Positions 1-12,941 of a stretch of DNA of 64,000 bases are shown piece by piece. The first letter of the stretch is position 1, and every line of letters starts with the position of its first letter. Source of the DNA: Streptacidiphilus sp. PB12-B1b (GTDB taxonomy: Bacteria > Actinomycetota > Actinomycetes > Streptomycetales > Streptomycetaceae); NCBI RefSeq assembly GCF_014084125.1, contig NZ_CP048405.1:4402001-4466000 (forward strand). Direction: 5' to 3'. The notes below the pieces were generated by a model that was not told where the DNA came from, did not search any database, and saw nothing but the letters and a program-made list of their open reading frames with translations. The translations under genes and the position numbers were made by a program.

Positions 1-685
1 CGTCGAGGTCGCCGTAGCGCTCGCGCAGGCCGCTGCGGAAGAGGTCCAGTCCGGGGGCGCTGTAGTCGTACGCCCACAGCGGCAGCGCGCCGTCGGTGAA
101 CAGGCCCTCGTTGGCGATCTGGACCAGGACGACCGGGCCGTCCGGGCCGGTCGCGGGCTGCAGCACCTCCTTGCCGACCGCGCGCAGCCACTCGCCGACC
201 CGGGTGGCGAAGTGCCCGCCCAGCGGCGCGGGCAGCGGCCAGCGGCCGACCTCGCCGTCGGCGTCCCGGTGCGCGCCGATCCAGTCGACGGTGTTGCCCC
301 GGGCGTCCAACTGCGGTTCCACCTGCGGGTTGTGCAGCGGGCAGATCCAGTCGGGCAGCCCGCCGTAGTTGGTCTCGGCGTGGATGAACGGCCCGGGTTT
401 GGCGATCACGCCCAGCCCCAGCTCCGCGCAGATCCGCAGGAAGCCGAGGACGTCGCGGTCGGCGCGGGTGGCGCCGGTGAAGTCCGGGGGCGTGTCCGGA
501 TCGGGCTGGTGGTGCCGCCAGGGGAGGTAGCTGCTGACGATCCGGATGCCGGTGGCGTCGCGCAGGGTCGTCAGCCGGTCGCGCCACACCGTCGGATCGT
601 CCCGGTAGTAGGGGTAGTCGGCGGTGGCGAGCAGGCCGGGGACGCCGTCGGTGTGGAGTACGCCGTCACGCAGCTCGATACGCAC
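1..685 (-). CDS. GH35-family beta-galactosidase, N-terminal part (runs off window)
   Basis: Glycoside hydrolase, probably cytoplasmic because no signal peptide is visible. The visible ~228 residues follow the GH35 catalytic-barrel plan: WRDRLTTLRDATGIRIVSSY and a YLPW block near the start, then KPGPFIHAETNYGGLPDW, the counterpart of the GH35 PGPYICAEW.. GGLP motif, then VLVQIANEG, where the Glu is in the acid/base position of the family QxENE motif. I chose the GTG at 683-685 because GAGGAA lies about 6 nt upstream and the protein then begins at the expected domain edge. It lies 92 bp downstream of the GH1 gene on the same strand, so the two are probably co-transcribed and both fed by the ABC transporter. 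The 3' end and the nucleophile are outside the window. Substrate within GH35 (galactoside or other beta-glycoside) is not settled. Confidence 0.85.
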   Translation of the reverse strand, partial: MRIELRDGVLHTDGVPGLLATADYPYYRDDPTVWRDRLTTLRDATGIRIVSSYLPWRHHQPDPDTPPDFTGATRADRDVLGFLRICAELGLGVIAKPGPFIHAETNYGGLPDWICPLHNPQVEPQLDARGNTVDWIGAHRDADGEVGRWPLPAPLGGHFATRVGEWLRAVGKEVLQPATGPDGPVVLVQIANEGLFTDGALPLWAYDYSAPGLDLFRSGLRERYGDLD

Positions 686-777
686 AGGGGTTCCTCTCGG
701 GAAGGGGCAGGGTGCCGGGGTGTGTCGGATGCGGGCGGTGACCGGGCCGCCGGGTGCCCGGGCGGTCCCGGCGGGGC

Positions 778-2238
<1,461 letters not shown>

Positions 2239-2303
2239 GCGGACTCCAGTCGACGCGGCCCCGGGCGCGCGGATTGCGGGCGGCCCGAGGTCCGGAGGTG
2301 CGA

Positions 2304-2315
2304 GAGAGCGCTCTC
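2304..2315. promoter_or_regulatory. LacI-type operator palindrome (GH1 side)
   Basis: Perfect 12-bp palindrome GAGAGCGCTCTC with a central CG, 66 bp upstream of the GH1 start. It has the form bound by LacI-family repressors and resembles the TGGGAGCGCTCCCA CebR site of streptomycetes. It probably mediates repression of the GH1-GH35 unit. Confidence 0.75.
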
Positions 2316-2472
2316 ACAGATGGTTCGAGTGTTGCGGGAAATCCTCGCGGCCGTCAAGCACCCGGTACCGCAACCCGTTTGCATGCGAGACATGAAGCCG
2401 GGTCACAGCAGCGCAACATCCCTGACTTCGAGTCTTGACATCAAGAACGGCCGGGGCCAGGCTCCATCCAGC

Positions 2473-2486
2473 AGAGAGCGCTCTCT
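2473..2486. promoter_or_regulatory. LacI-type operator palindrome (second copy)
   Basis: Perfect 14-bp palindrome AGAGAGCGCTCTCT sharing the same 12-bp core as the site at 2304-2315, with centres 170 bp apart. Two identical cores in one divergent promoter region suggest cooperative binding or looping by a LacI-family repressor. Confidence 0.75.
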
Positions 2487-2565
2487 TGGACCACAAGCCT
2501 GCGTTAACTCTTTGTTGCCGGAACGTGATTGACGTGACGCAGATTACCCTGATTGACTCCGCGAC

Positions 2566-2589
2566 GGAACCGGTTACGGAACCGGTTCC
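2566..2589. promoter_or_regulatory. Tandem AACCGGTT palindromes upstream of lacI
   Basis: Two copies of GGAACCGGTT start 12 bp apart (2566 and 2578), and the second extends to the perfect palindrome GGAACCGGTTCC. The central CCGG differs from the GCGC-centred sites further upstream. They lie about 125 bp before the lacI GTG and may be an operator for autoregulation or for a second LacI-type protein. Confidence 0.5.
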
Positions 2590-2711
2590 CCCGAGGACCG
2601 GCGGCCGTGCCTGCTTGACACGGCGCCACCTGCGCACACCGCACCAGCCACGCTCCGGCACCACCAGTCAAGGCACCACCAACCACACCGATTCCAACGA
2701 CGGAGGCGGAC

Positions 2712-3734
<1,023 letters not shown>

Positions 3735-3922
3735 CCGCACCACCACCGCACCACCGCCCCTCCCGGGCAGGAACGCCGAGCGCGCCCTGTCCTCCCCCGG
3801 CGCACCCTCGGACCGGCCGACCGCTCCACCGACCGGCGCTCCTCCCGTCCCACCCGCTCACGTCCCGACCCGCTCCACGTCCCGTTCGACCCTCCCGTGA
3901 CACCTTCCTGAAGTGGGGAACC

Positions 3923-5596
3923 ATGCGTGTGAACCGCACCATCGCCTCCGTGTTCGCGTGCAGCCTGGCGATAGCCGGACTGGCCGGTTGCAGCAGCTCC
4001 GGAAGCACCGGCAGCAGCGGCGGCGGCACCAAGGCCGCCGCGCTGACCATCGGCATGCCGGACGGGCCGATGACGGACAACAACAACCCGTACCTGGGCA
4101 GCTCCGCCGCCTCACAGCTCGGCTACCGCTACATGATCTACGAGCCGGTCGCCATGGTGAACCAGGCCGAGCCCGCCCAGGCCGCCAAGCCGTGGCTGGC
4201 GACGGCGTGGACCTGGGCCGACAACTACCACTCGATCACGCTGACCGCCCGCACCGGGGTGACCTTCTCCGACGGCACCCCGATGACCGCCGCGGACATC
4301 GCCTACTCGTTCCAGATCATGAAGCAGTACAGCGCGCTGAACACCTTCGCGCTGGACATCACCGGCGTCACCACCAGCGGCAACAACGTCACGGTCACCT
4401 TCGGCAGTTCGCAGTTCGTGCACCAGGACGACGTGCTCAGCACCTTCGTGGTGCCCAAGCACATCTGGTCGGCCATGAGCAACCCGACCACCGACACCGT
4501 GGCCAAGCCGGTCGGCACCGGCCCGTACACCATGACGTCGTTCACCCCGCAGACCACCACGCTGACCGTCCGCAAGAGCTACTGGCAGCCGCTGCCCAAG
4601 GTCCAGAAGCTGCTCTACACCTCGTACACCGCCAACGACGCCCAGACCACGGCGCTGGCCAGCGGCGCCACCCAGTGGAGCTACGTCTTCATCCCCAATG
4701 TGCAGGAGGTGTTCGAGGCCAAGGACCCGGCGCACTTCAAGATCTGGTTCCCGCCGACGCTCAGCGCCGACGGCCTGTGGATCAACACCACCGTCGCCCC
4801 CTTCAACAACGTGGCGCTGCGCAAGGCGATGTCGATGGTGATCGACCGCGGCGACATCTTCACCCAGGGCGAGTCGGGCTACTTCAAGCCCGAGATCACC
4901 AGCGTCACCGGGCTGCCGACACCGGCCGGGAACTCCTTCATCACCCCGCAGTTCCAGGGCCAGAACGCCTCGGTCAACGTCGCCGCCGCCAAGGCGGTGC
5001 TGACCGCCGCCGGGTTCACCTACTCCGGCAGCACGCTGAAGGCGCCCGACGGCAAGCCGGTCACCATCACCCTGACCGACCCGGCCGGCTGGTCCGACTA
5101 CCAGACCGACCTGTCGATCATCTCCGACAACTTCGGCCAGCTGGGCATCACCACGACCATCGACAAGGCCGACCAGAACGCCTGGACGACGGCGTTCGCG
5201 GCCGGCAACTTCCAGGCGTCCATGCACTGGAGCAACGGCGGAGCCACCCCGTACGACATGTACGAGAACATCATGGACGGCGCCGACCTGCTGCCCGTCG
5301 GCAACGCCAAGGCGGTCGGCAACTACGGCCGCTTCAACGACCCGGCCGCCACCGCCGCGCTGAGCGCCTACGCCAACGCCGCCTCGGACAGCGCCCGCAC
5401 CGCAGCGCTGAACACCCTGGAGCAGATCATGGTGAACCAGGTCCCCATGATCCCGACCTCGGCCGGCAACGTCGGCGCCGAGTACTCGACCCGCGACTGG
5501 ACGGGCTGGCCGAGCGACGCCGACCCGTACGCCGGCATCCAGCCGACCACCGGCGGCGCGCTCGACGTGGTGCTGCACCTGACCCCCGCCAAGTAG
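3923..5596 (+). CDS. ABC transporter solute-binding lipoprotein (family 5, Opp/Dpp type)
   Basis: Extracytoplasmic substrate receptor of 557 residues, typical of SBP_bac_5 (peptides, nickel, and in several bacteria beta-linked oligosaccharides). The N-terminus has Arg, a hydrophobic stretch and the lipobox L20-A-G-C23, then a Ser/Gly-rich tether, so it should be lipid-anchored. Typical features are the [20 protein letters not shown] region, [16 protein letters not shown] (family block), and [13 protein letters not shown] in the C-terminal half. I chose the ATG at 3923 because it gives a clean signal peptide and has GTGGGGAA 5 nt upstream. The gene is followed by a strong hairpin and then the ATPase and permease genes. 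A LacI repressor and glycosidases next door argue for an oligosaccharide rather than a peptide, which is an inference. Confidence 0.93.
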   Translation: MRVNRTIASVFACSLAIAGLAGCSSSGSTGSSGGGTKAAALTIGMPDGPMTDNNNPYLGSSAASQLGYRYMIYEPVAMVNQAEPAQAAKPWLATAWTWADNYHSITLTARTGVTFSDGTPMTAADIAYSFQIMKQYSALNTFALDITGVTTSGNNVTVTFGSSQFVHQDDVLSTFVVPKHIWSAMSNPTTDTVAKPVGTGPYTMTSFTPQTTTLTVRKSYWQPLPKVQKLLYTSYTANDAQTTALASGATQWSYVFIPNVQEVFEAKDPAHFKIWFPPTLSADGLWINTTVAPFNNVALRKAMSMVIDRGDIFTQGESGYFKPEITSVTGLPTPAGNSFITPQFQGQNASVNVAAAKAVLTAAGFTYSGSTLKAPDGKPVTITLTDPAGWSDYQTDLSIISDNFGQLGITTTIDKADQNAWTTAFAAGNFQASMHWSNGGATPYDMYENIMDGADLLPVGNAKAVGNYGRFNDPAATAALSAYANAASDSARTAALNTLEQIMVNQVPMIPTSAGNVGAEYSTRDWTGWPSDADPYAGIQPTTGGALDVVLHLTPAK

Positions 5597-5610
5597 GCCC
5601 AGCCCTCCCC

Positions 5611-5653
5611 GCGCCGGAGTCCCGGTCCGCCCGCCGGACCGGGGCCCCGGCGC
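5611..5653. terminator. Hairpin between binding-protein gene and ATPase gene
   Basis: Stem of GCGCCGG plus CCCGGTCC pairing with GGACCGGG plus CCGGCGC, 7-nt loop, with a small internal mismatch. No U-tract. A hairpin directly after the binding-protein gene commonly makes that message more abundant than the downstream transporter genes, by attenuation or 3'-end protection. Confidence 0.55.
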
Positions 5654-5691
5654 ACCAGATCCGCCACCGCCACACGATGGGATACCGGGAA

Positions 5692-6776
<1,085 letters not shown>

Positions 6777-6780
<4 letters not shown>

Positions 6781-7757
6781 AGTACTTCCTGCAGCGGCTC
6801 GCCTTCTACCTGTTCACCGCCTGGGCGGCGATCACCCTGAACTTCTTCGTCCCCCGGCTGATACCCGGCGACCCGGTGTCGGCGCTGATCAGCCGCAGCC
6901 AGGGGCAGATCAGCACCCAGGCGGTGAAGTCGCTCTACGTCCTGTTCGGGCTGAACAAGCACGAGAGCCTGATCAGCCAGTACGGCGACTACTGGTCCCA
7001 ACTGGCCCACGGCGACCTGGGCATCTCCTTCTCCAACTTCCCCACTCCGGTGACCACCATCCTGGAGCAGAGCCTGCCGTGGACCATCGCCCTGGCCGGC
7101 TTCGCCACGGTGATCAGCTTCACCACCGGCACGCTGCTGGGCGTGCTGGCCGGGTGGCGGCGCGGCTCGCGGCTGGACTTCCTGCTGCCGGTCACCACCT
7201 TCGTCTCCTCCATCCCCGCGTTCTGGCTGGGCATCCTGGCGATCGCGGTGGTGCTGGCGGTCGGCTGGAGCATCCCGGTCTCGCAGGGCTACGACCCCGG
7301 GATCGTCCCGGGCTGGAACGCCCAGTTCATCGGCAACGCCGTCGACCACAGCTGGCTGCCGCTGGCGATGCTGGTGATCACCTCGATGAGCGGCTGGATC
7401 CTGAGCATGCGCAACATGATGGTGACCGTCGGCTCCGAGGACTACATCACCGTCGCCCACGCCAAGGGCCTCTCCGAGCGCCGGGTGATGTTCGGCTACG
7501 CGGCGCGCAACGCGCTGCTGCCCAACGTCTCCGGGCTGTCGCTGGCGCTGGGCCAGGTCATCGGCTCGACCATCCTGGTGGAGATCGTCTTCTCCTACCC
7601 CGGGGTGGGCTACGAGATGCTGCAGGCCGTCGGCGGGACGGACTACCCGCTGATGGAGGGCATCTTCCTGGTCATCACCCTGGCGGTGCTGCTGGCCAAC
7701 CTGCTGGCGGACATCGCCTATCTGATCCTCGACCCGCGCACCCGCAAGGAGGGCTGA
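6777..7757 (+). CDS. ABC transporter permease (OppB/DppB type)
   Basis: Integral membrane subunit of 326 residues with about six transmembrane helices. The N-terminus ([27 protein letters not shown]) and the loop [13 protein letters not shown] are standard for DppB. The cytoplasmic coupling region is [20 protein letters not shown] (EAA loop), and [13 protein letters not shown] is the other family block. GTG start overlaps the upstream ATPase stop by 4 bp. It ends 3 bp before the second permease, so the two permeases will be made together. Confidence 0.95.
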
Positions 7758-7760
7758 GCC

Positions 7761-8789
7761 ATGGCCGCAGCGGCAACCGATGTCGGCGCGCTGGCTCCGC
7801 AGGAGCCCGCGACGCCGCTCCCCGGATCGAGAGCGCCCAAGCGGCGGCGCTTCCGGTTCCTCGCCAACGGCAAGGTGGCGACCGGCACCGCGCTCCTGGG
7901 CTTCTTCCTGGTGATCGCGGTGATCGGCTCGTGGATCGCCCCGTACGACCCCTCCGCGCGCAGCAGCGCGCTGCTCCAGGCACCCTCCGCCAAGCACTGG
8001 TTCGGCACCACCCACCTGGGCCAGGACCTGTTCAGCCAGGTGCTGGTCGGCACCCGCAGCGTGATGTACGTGGGGCTGTTGGCGGGCGTGGTGGCCAGTG
8101 TGCTGGCGGTGCTGATCGGGGTGACCTCCGGCTATCTGAGCGGGGTGGCGGCCGAGTCGCTGTCGGCGGTCTCCAATGTGTTCCTGGTGATCCCGGCGCT
8201 GCTGCTGATCATCATCATCACCTCCAGCGTCCCGGCCTCGGACAGCGGCGACACCCTGGTGGCGCTGGTCATCGGCTTCACCTCGTGGGCCTGGAACGCC
8301 CGGGTGCTGCGGGCGCAGACCCTGTCGCTGCGGCGCCGCGACTTCATCGAGGCGTCCCGCGCGACCGGCGAGTCGACCTGGCGGATCATCTTCTTCGAGC
8401 TGCTGCCCAACCTGAGCGCGGTCATCGTCTCCGGCTTCATCGGCACGGTGGTGTACGCGGTGATGACCGAGATCACCCTGGCCTTCATCGGCGTCCCCGG
8501 GATGTCGGCCTGGAACTGGGGCACCATCCTCTACTGGGCGCAGAGCGAGCAGGCGCTGGCGCAGGGCGCCTGGTGGTGGTTCGTGCCGGCAGGCCTGGCC
8601 ATCGCCCTGCTGGGCACCTCGCTGGCGCTGGTCAACTTCGGCATCGACGAATTCGTCAATCCGCGCCTGCGCAACAACGGCACCGCCCCGCGCGGCCTGC
8701 GGGCCGCCGACGGCCGGCCGGTGCGGATGCGGGTCGGGTTCACCCCCGTGGTGGTCCGCACCGAGAAGAACGAGGAGAGCAGCCAGTGA
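7761..8789 (+). CDS. ABC transporter permease (OppC/DppC type)
   Basis: Second membrane subunit, 342 residues, about six transmembrane helices after a ~40-residue hydrophilic N-terminus rich in Arg/Pro. DppC-type blocks are APYDPSARSS, HWFGTTHLGQDLFSQVLVGT, the coupling loop FIEASRATGESTWRIIFFEL, and ITLAFIGVP. The hydrophilic C-terminal tail of ~45 residues past the last helix is longer than usual. Stop overlaps the next ATPase GTG by 4 bp (GTGA). Forms the translocation pore with the OppB-type protein. Confidence 0.95.
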   Translation: MAAAATDVGALAPQEPATPLPGSRAPKRRRFRFLANGKVATGTALLGFFLVIAVIGSWIAPYDPSARSSALLQAPSAKHWFGTTHLGQDLFSQVLVGTRSVMYVGLLAGVVASVLAVLIGVTSGYLSGVAAESLSAVSNVFLVIPALLLIIIITSSVPASDSGDTLVALVIGFTSWAWNARVLRAQTLSLRRRDFIEASRATGESTWRIIFFELLPNLSAVIVSGFIGTVVYAVMTEITLAFIGVPGMSAWNWGTILYWAQSEQALAQGAWWWFVPAGLAIALLGTSLALVNFGIDEFVNPRLRNNGTAPRGLRAADGRPVRMRVGFTPVVVRTEKNEESSQ

Positions 8790-9799
8790 GCAGCAGGCAG
8801 CCGGTTCTGGAGATCAGGAACCTCTGCGTGGACTACGGCCTGGGCGACCAGGCCGTGCGCGCGGTGCGGGACGTCAGTCTGACCCTGCACCGGGGCGAGG
8901 TGCTGGGGCTCGCCGGGGAGAGCGGCAGCGGCAAGTCGACGCTGGCGTACGGGCTGACCCGGCTGCTGCCGCCGCCCGGGGTGGTCAGCGGCGGCGAGGT
9001 GATCTACCACCCGCGCGAGGGCGAGCCGGTGGACGTGCTGAAGCTGTCGGACGCCGGGCTGCGGAAGTTCCGCTGGGCGGAGACCTCGATCGTCTTCCAG
9101 GGCGCGATGAACTCGCTGAACCCGGTGTTCAAGGTGTCCACGCAGCTGACGGACGTGCTAGCGGCGCACGAGCCGTCCATGGGCAAGGCCGAACGGCTGT
9201 CCCGGGCGCGGGAGTTGCTGACCCTGGTCGGCATCGCCCCGGACCGGATGGACAGTTACCCGCACCAGCTGTCGGGCGGCATGCGGCAGCGGGTGATGAT
9301 CGGCATGGCGCTGGCGCTGGAGCCGCAGCTGGTCGTCATGGACGAGCCGACGACCGCGCTGGACGTGGTGATGCAACGTCAGATCCTGCGCCAGCTGGTG
9401 GGATTGCGGGAGCGGCTGGGCTTCTCGGTGCTGTTCATCACGCACGACCTGTCGCTGCTGGTGGAGTTCTCCGACCGGATTGCGATCATGTACGGCGGCC
9501 GGATCGTCGAGCAGGCCCCGGCCGACCGGCTGTACCGGGATCCGCTGCACCCCTACAGTGACGGCCTGCTGCACGCCTTTCCGCCGCTGCGCGGGGAGCG
9601 CCGGGAGCTGACCGGCATCCCCGGATCGCCGCCCGACCTGCGCTCGATGCCCTCGGGCTGCGCCTTCCATCCGCGCTGCCCCAAGGCGTTCGACCCGTGC
9701 CGGGAGACCCTGCCCCGGCTGGGCGCGCCGGCCGACCTGCCGGATCCGGCGCAGGCCCGGGACCGCAGCGTGGCCTGCTGGCTGCACCCGACGGCCTGA
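8786..9799 (+). CDS. ABC transporter ATP-binding protein (OppD/DppD type)
   Basis: Second ATPase of the importer, 337 residues. Walker [10 protein letters not shown], signature [15 protein letters not shown], Walker [14 protein letters not shown]-loop ITHD, and the C-terminal [12 protein letters not shown] oligopeptide-transporter extension. The GTG at 8786 overlaps the stop of the preceding permease. It completes the set binding protein-ATPase-permease-permease-ATPase. The 3' end is followed by a strong hairpin shared with the convergent ohr gene. Confidence 0.95.
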   Translation: MSSRQPVLEIRNLCVDYGLGDQAVRAVRDVSLTLHRGEVLGLAGESGSGKSTLAYGLTRLLPPPGVVSGGEVIYHPREGEPVDVLKLSDAGLRKFRWAETSIVFQGAMNSLNPVFKVSTQLTDVLAAHEPSMGKAERLSRARELLTLVGIAPDRMDSYPHQLSGGMRQRVMIGMALALEPQLVVMDEPTTALDVVMQRQILRQLVGLRERLGFSVLFITHDLSLLVEFSDRIAIMYGGRIVEQAPADRLYRDPLHPYSDGLLHAFPPLRGERRELTGIPGSPPDLRSMPSGCAFHPRCPKAFDPCRETLPRLGAPADLPDPAQARDRSVACWLHPTA

Positions 9800-9821
9800 C
9801 GCGGCCCCGGCTTGTGAACGG

Positions 9822-9857
9822 CCGCGGCCCCGCCGGGTTGGTCCGGCGGGGCCGCGG
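9822..9857. terminator. Bidirectional hairpin between transporter operon and ohr
   Basis: 15-bp perfect GC stem, CCGCGGCCCCGCCGG at 9822-9836 with its complement at 9843-9857, 6-nt loop. It lies between convergent genes, so it can stop transcription from either side. Confidence 0.75.
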
Positions 9858-9900
9858 TCGAGAACGGGGGCGGAACAGGGCGCCGGGGCGCCGGGGTTGG

Positions 9901-10314
<414 letters not shown>

Positions 10315-10380
10315 GGTGGTGCCCTTCTCTCGCTGCGGTCGGGTGCTCCCGGCCCGGGTGCACCACCCACATTAGCATCG

Positions 10381-10405
10381 CACAACTCAGTTGTGCACAA
10401 CTCAA
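10381..10405. promoter_or_regulatory. OhrR-type operator
   Basis: Perfect 15-bp palindrome CACAACTCAGTTGTG at 10381-10395, with its left arm repeated as CACAACTCA at 10396-10404. It is AT-richer than its surroundings, sits between ohr and ohrR, and matches the usual form of OhrR sites. Expected to control both genes. Confidence 0.8.
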
Positions 10406-10420
10406 TAGTATCCTGGAACC

Positions 10421-10933
10421 ATGACGATCACCGCCGGCCCGGAAGACCTGCTCAGGCTCGAGCACCAGGTCTGCTTCACGCTGAACAGCGCCTCCCGCGC
10501 CTTCGGCGGCGTCTACCGCGAGGCGCTGCGGGAGCTGGACCTCACCTACCCGCAGTACCTGGTGATGCTGACGCTCTGGGAACACGGCGAACTGCCGGTC
10601 AAGCGCATCGGAGAGCTGCTGCGGCTGGACTCGGGGACGCTCTCCCCGCTGCTCAAGCGGCTGGAGGCGGCCGGCAGGGTGCGGCGCGCCCGCAGCGCCG
10701 AGGACGAGCGCTCGGTCGTCGTCCACCTCACCGCCGCCGGGGACGCCATGCGCGCGCAGGCCCGGCAGGTGCCGCGCCGGATCGCGGCGGCCACCGGGCT
10801 CGACCCGGCCGAGCTGCGGGTGCTCCAGGGCATGCTGCTGCGCCTGACCGAACACCTGGACGCCGGTGCCGAGGTGCTGCGGGAGCAGGGCGGCGGCGCC
10901 GACCCGGACGGGCCGGACGGCACCGGGGAATGA
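10421..10933 (+). CDS. ohrR: MarR-family peroxide-sensing repressor OhrR
   Basis: Winged-helix repressor of 170 residues. The N-terminal HQVCFTLNSASRAF carries the single reactive Cys (C18) that OhrR proteins oxidise when sensing organic hydroperoxides. The DNA-binding part is LPVKRIGELLRLDSGTLSPL followed by the wing RRARSAEDERSVVVHLT. It is longer than usual at the C-terminus by a ~20-residue Gly/Asp-rich tail. Transcribed divergently from ohr, with the operator directly upstream, implying autoregulation. Confidence 0.95.
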   Translation: MTITAGPEDLLRLEHQVCFTLNSASRAFGGVYREALRELDLTYPQYLVMLTLWEHGELPVKRIGELLRLDSGTLSPLLKRLEAAGRVRRARSAEDERSVVVHLTAAGDAMRAQARQVPRRIAAATGLDPAELRVLQGMLLRLTEHLDAGAEVLREQGGGADPDGPDGTGE

Positions 10934-10996
10934 TCAAACGGGGCGCCCCGTCCCGTGACAGACTGAGGCTGCAATCGTCCGACACAGGAGGTCCCC

Positions 10997-11227
10997 ATGG
11001 CCGATGACGCAGCCGACGCCGCGACCGACAACGCTGCGGCACCCGCGGCCCCCGAGCACCAGAGCCCCGAGGACGACGTGAAGCGCAAGTTCCGCGAGGC
11101 CCTGGCCCGCAAGCGCGGTCCGCAGCCCGACTCCGCCGGCCTCGGCGGCGGCGCGGACCAGTCCAAGGTGCACGGCACCCACGGCAAGTCGGGCGGGCAG
11201 CGGGACTTCCGCCGCAAGAGCGGCTGA
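10997..11227 (+). CDS. Small charged protein, DUF5302-like
   Basis: 76-residue hydrophilic protein with ACAGGAGG as an excellent ribosome site. Ala/Asp-rich N-terminus, then DDVKRKFREALARKRG, which I recognise as the core of the small actinobacterial DUF5302 family, then a Gly/Ser-rich basic tail ending RDFRRKSG. No transmembrane segment or Cys. It follows ohrR by 63 bp on the same strand. Function unknown. Confidence 0.7.
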   Translation: MADDAADAATDNAAAPAAPEHQSPEDDVKRKFREALARKRGPQPDSAGLGGGADQSKVHGTHGKSGGQRDFRRKSG

Positions 11228-11261
11228 CCGCTCCGCCCGCCCGGCGGCGCCACCGCCGCCC

Positions 11262-11287
11262 GCGGCCGGCCGCCGTCGACCGGCCGC
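11262..11287. terminator. Hairpin between convergent genes
   Basis: 8-bp stem GCGGCCGG / CCGGCCGC with a 10-nt loop between the DUF5302-like gene and paaE, which converge here. Weak evidence because GC-rich short stems are frequent in this genome. Confidence 0.35.
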
Positions 11288-11311
11288 GCGCCGGCCCTCC
11301 CCGGTCCGGCG

Positions 11312-12436
11312 TCAGCTGTCGAAGTCGACGGCGGCCTGCTCCGAGAGCACCTCCGCCTGGCAGGTGAGCACGTACCCCGCCGCGATCTCGGCCTTCTCCA
11401 GCGCGTAGTTGCGGCGCATCCGCACCTCACCGTCGACCAGCAGTGCCCGGCAGGTGCCGCAGACGCCGCCCTTGCAGGCGAACGGCAGGTCCGGGCGGAC
11501 CTGCTGCGCCCCCTCCAGCACCGTGGTGCCCTGCGGCAGCGCCAGCGCGGTCTCCCGGCCGTCCAGACGGACCGTCAACCGGGAGGAGGGCCCGGTCGGT
11601 ACCGCATCCGGGTGGCGCAGCGTCGGCGGCCCGGCCGCCTCGTCCTCCTCCGCGTAGAACAGCTCCCGGTGCACCCGCTCCTCGGGCACCCCGGCGGCGC
11701 GCAGCGCCTCGCGCGCGTCCTCGACCATGCCCAGCGGCCCGCACAGCCACCAGCCGTCGACGTCTTCGACGTCCACCATCGCGCCGACCAGCGCGGCCAG
11801 CCGCTCCCGGTCCAGCCGGCCGCTGAACAGCTCCGCCTCGCGCGGCTCCCGGGAGAGCACGTGGACCAGCTGGAACCGGTCCAGGTACTGGTCCTTGAGG
11901 TCGGCCAGGGCGTCGGCGAACATGACCGTGTCACTGCGCCGGTTGCCGTAGAACAGGGTGACCCGGGACTGCGGGTCGGCCAGCGCCGAGGCGGCGATCG
12001 ACAGCACCGGGGTGATCCCCGAACCGGCCGCGACCAGCGCGTGGTGGGCCGGGCGGCTCAGATCGGGGGTGAAGGTCCCCAGCGGCGGCAGGGCCTCGAC
12101 GGTGTCGCCGACCCGCAGCCCGTCCAGCAGCCAGGTGGAGAACAGCCCGCCCGGCACCTCGCGGACGCCGATCCGCAGCGGGCCGCCGACCGGCGCGCAG
12201 AGCGAGTACGAGCGCCGCTCGTCGCGCCCGTCCACCTCGCGGCGCAGGGTGAGCGACTGCCCGGCCCGGAAGGCGAACTCCTCCGCCAGCCCGTCGGGCA
12301 CGGCGAAGGTCACGGCGGCGGCGTCCGCGCACAGCCGCTCGACGGCGGCGACGCGCAGGGTGTGCCAGCGCGGCGCGGGGCGGCGCGGGGCCACCGCCGG
12401 TGCGGCTGCCGAGGGGGGCGGGGTCGGGCCGGGCAT
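11312..12436 (-). CDS. paaE: Phenylacetyl-CoA 1,2-epoxidase reductase subunit PaaE
   Basis: NAD(P)H-dependent reductase of the ring-1,2-phenylacetyl-CoA epoxidase, 374 residues. FAD domain first (RSYSLCAP, the RxYS flavin motif), then the NAD(P) domain (LVAAGSGITPVLSIA, VTLFYGNRRSDTVMFADAL), then a C-terminal plant-type [2Fe-2S] ferredoxin with C321-x4-C-x2-C-x29-C359 (CKGGVCGTC ... LTC). It passes electrons to the PaaA di-iron centre. Last gene of the paaABCDE operon; its ATG overlaps the end of paaD by 1 base (TGATG). The N-terminus has a Pro/Ala-rich ~25-residue extension. Confidence 0.96.
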   Translation of the reverse strand: MPGPTPPPSAAAPAVAPRRPAPRWHTLRVAAVERLCADAAAVTFAVPDGLAEEFAFRAGQSLTLRREVDGRDERRSYSLCAPVGGPLRIGVREVPGGLFSTWLLDGLRVGDTVEALPPLGTFTPDLSRPAHHALVAAGSGITPVLSIAASALADPQSRVTLFYGNRRSDTVMFADALADLKDQYLDRFQLVHVLSREPREAELFSGRLDRERLAALVGAMVDVEDVDGWWLCGPLGMVEDAREALRAAGVPEERVHRELFYAEEDEAAGPPTLRHPDAVPTGPSSRLTVRLDGRETALALPQGTTVLEGAQQVRPDLPFACKGGVCGTCRALLVDGEVRMRRNYALEKAEIAAGYVLTCQAEVLSEQAAVDFDS

Positions 12437-12941
12437 CAGTGCTCCTTGACCTGTTCGAAGGGTTCCCGGCAGGACCGGCAGCGCCGCAGCGCCTTGCAGG
12501 CCGTCGCCGAGAAACGGCTGGTCTCCTCGGTGTCCGGCGAGCCGCAGTGCGGGCAGCGGACGACGGCCCGGGTGGGCGTCAGCGTCAGCGGCACCGGGCC
12601 GCCGGGCGCGCGCCGGGCGGCCGGGCCGGGCGGGGCGATGCCCCCGGCCGCGAGCTTGGCCCGCCCCTCGGGGTGATCCAGTCGCTGCTCCACGGCGGGT
12701 CCAGCACCGTCCGGATGTCCACCCGGATGAAGCCCACCGCCCGCAGCGCGGCGTCCACGTCGGCGCGCATCTCGGCCAGCGCCGGGCAGCCGCTGTAGGT
12801 GGGCGCCAGGCTGGCCGTGACCAGCCCGTCCGGCCCGAGCGTGACCTCGCGCAGCACGCCGAGATCGGCCAGGGTCAGCATCGGCAGCTCCGGGTCGACG
12901 ACCTGGGCGGCCGTCTCCCGGGCGAGTTCCAGCAGGCTCAC
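12436..12941 (-). pseudogene. paaD: paaD, interrupted by a one-base frameshift
   Basis: PaaD is a MIP18/DUF59-type protein with a C-terminal zinc ribbon, thought to mature or assemble the PaaABCE complex. The first ~92 residues (from the GTG at 12941, 4-bp overlap with paaC) read well: AQVVDPELPMLTLADLG, ASLAPTYSGCPALAEM, RTVLDPPWSSDWITP. The frame then runs into RGGPSSRPGASP and ends at 12585. The expected continuation EGRAKLAAGGIAPPGP and the zinc ribbon CPHCGS ... CRSC are intact in the next frame, ending at 12436. The 506-bp span is one base short of a multiple of three, and the loss maps to the four-G run (plus strand) at 12670-12673. Either a real mutation or a homopolymer sequencing error. 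Confidence 0.88.

Noticed and set aside
12436-12941. Programmed ribosomal frameshift in paaD
   Set aside because: A short homopolymer of four Gs without slippery heptamer or stimulating structure evident; a mutation or sequencing error is simpler.
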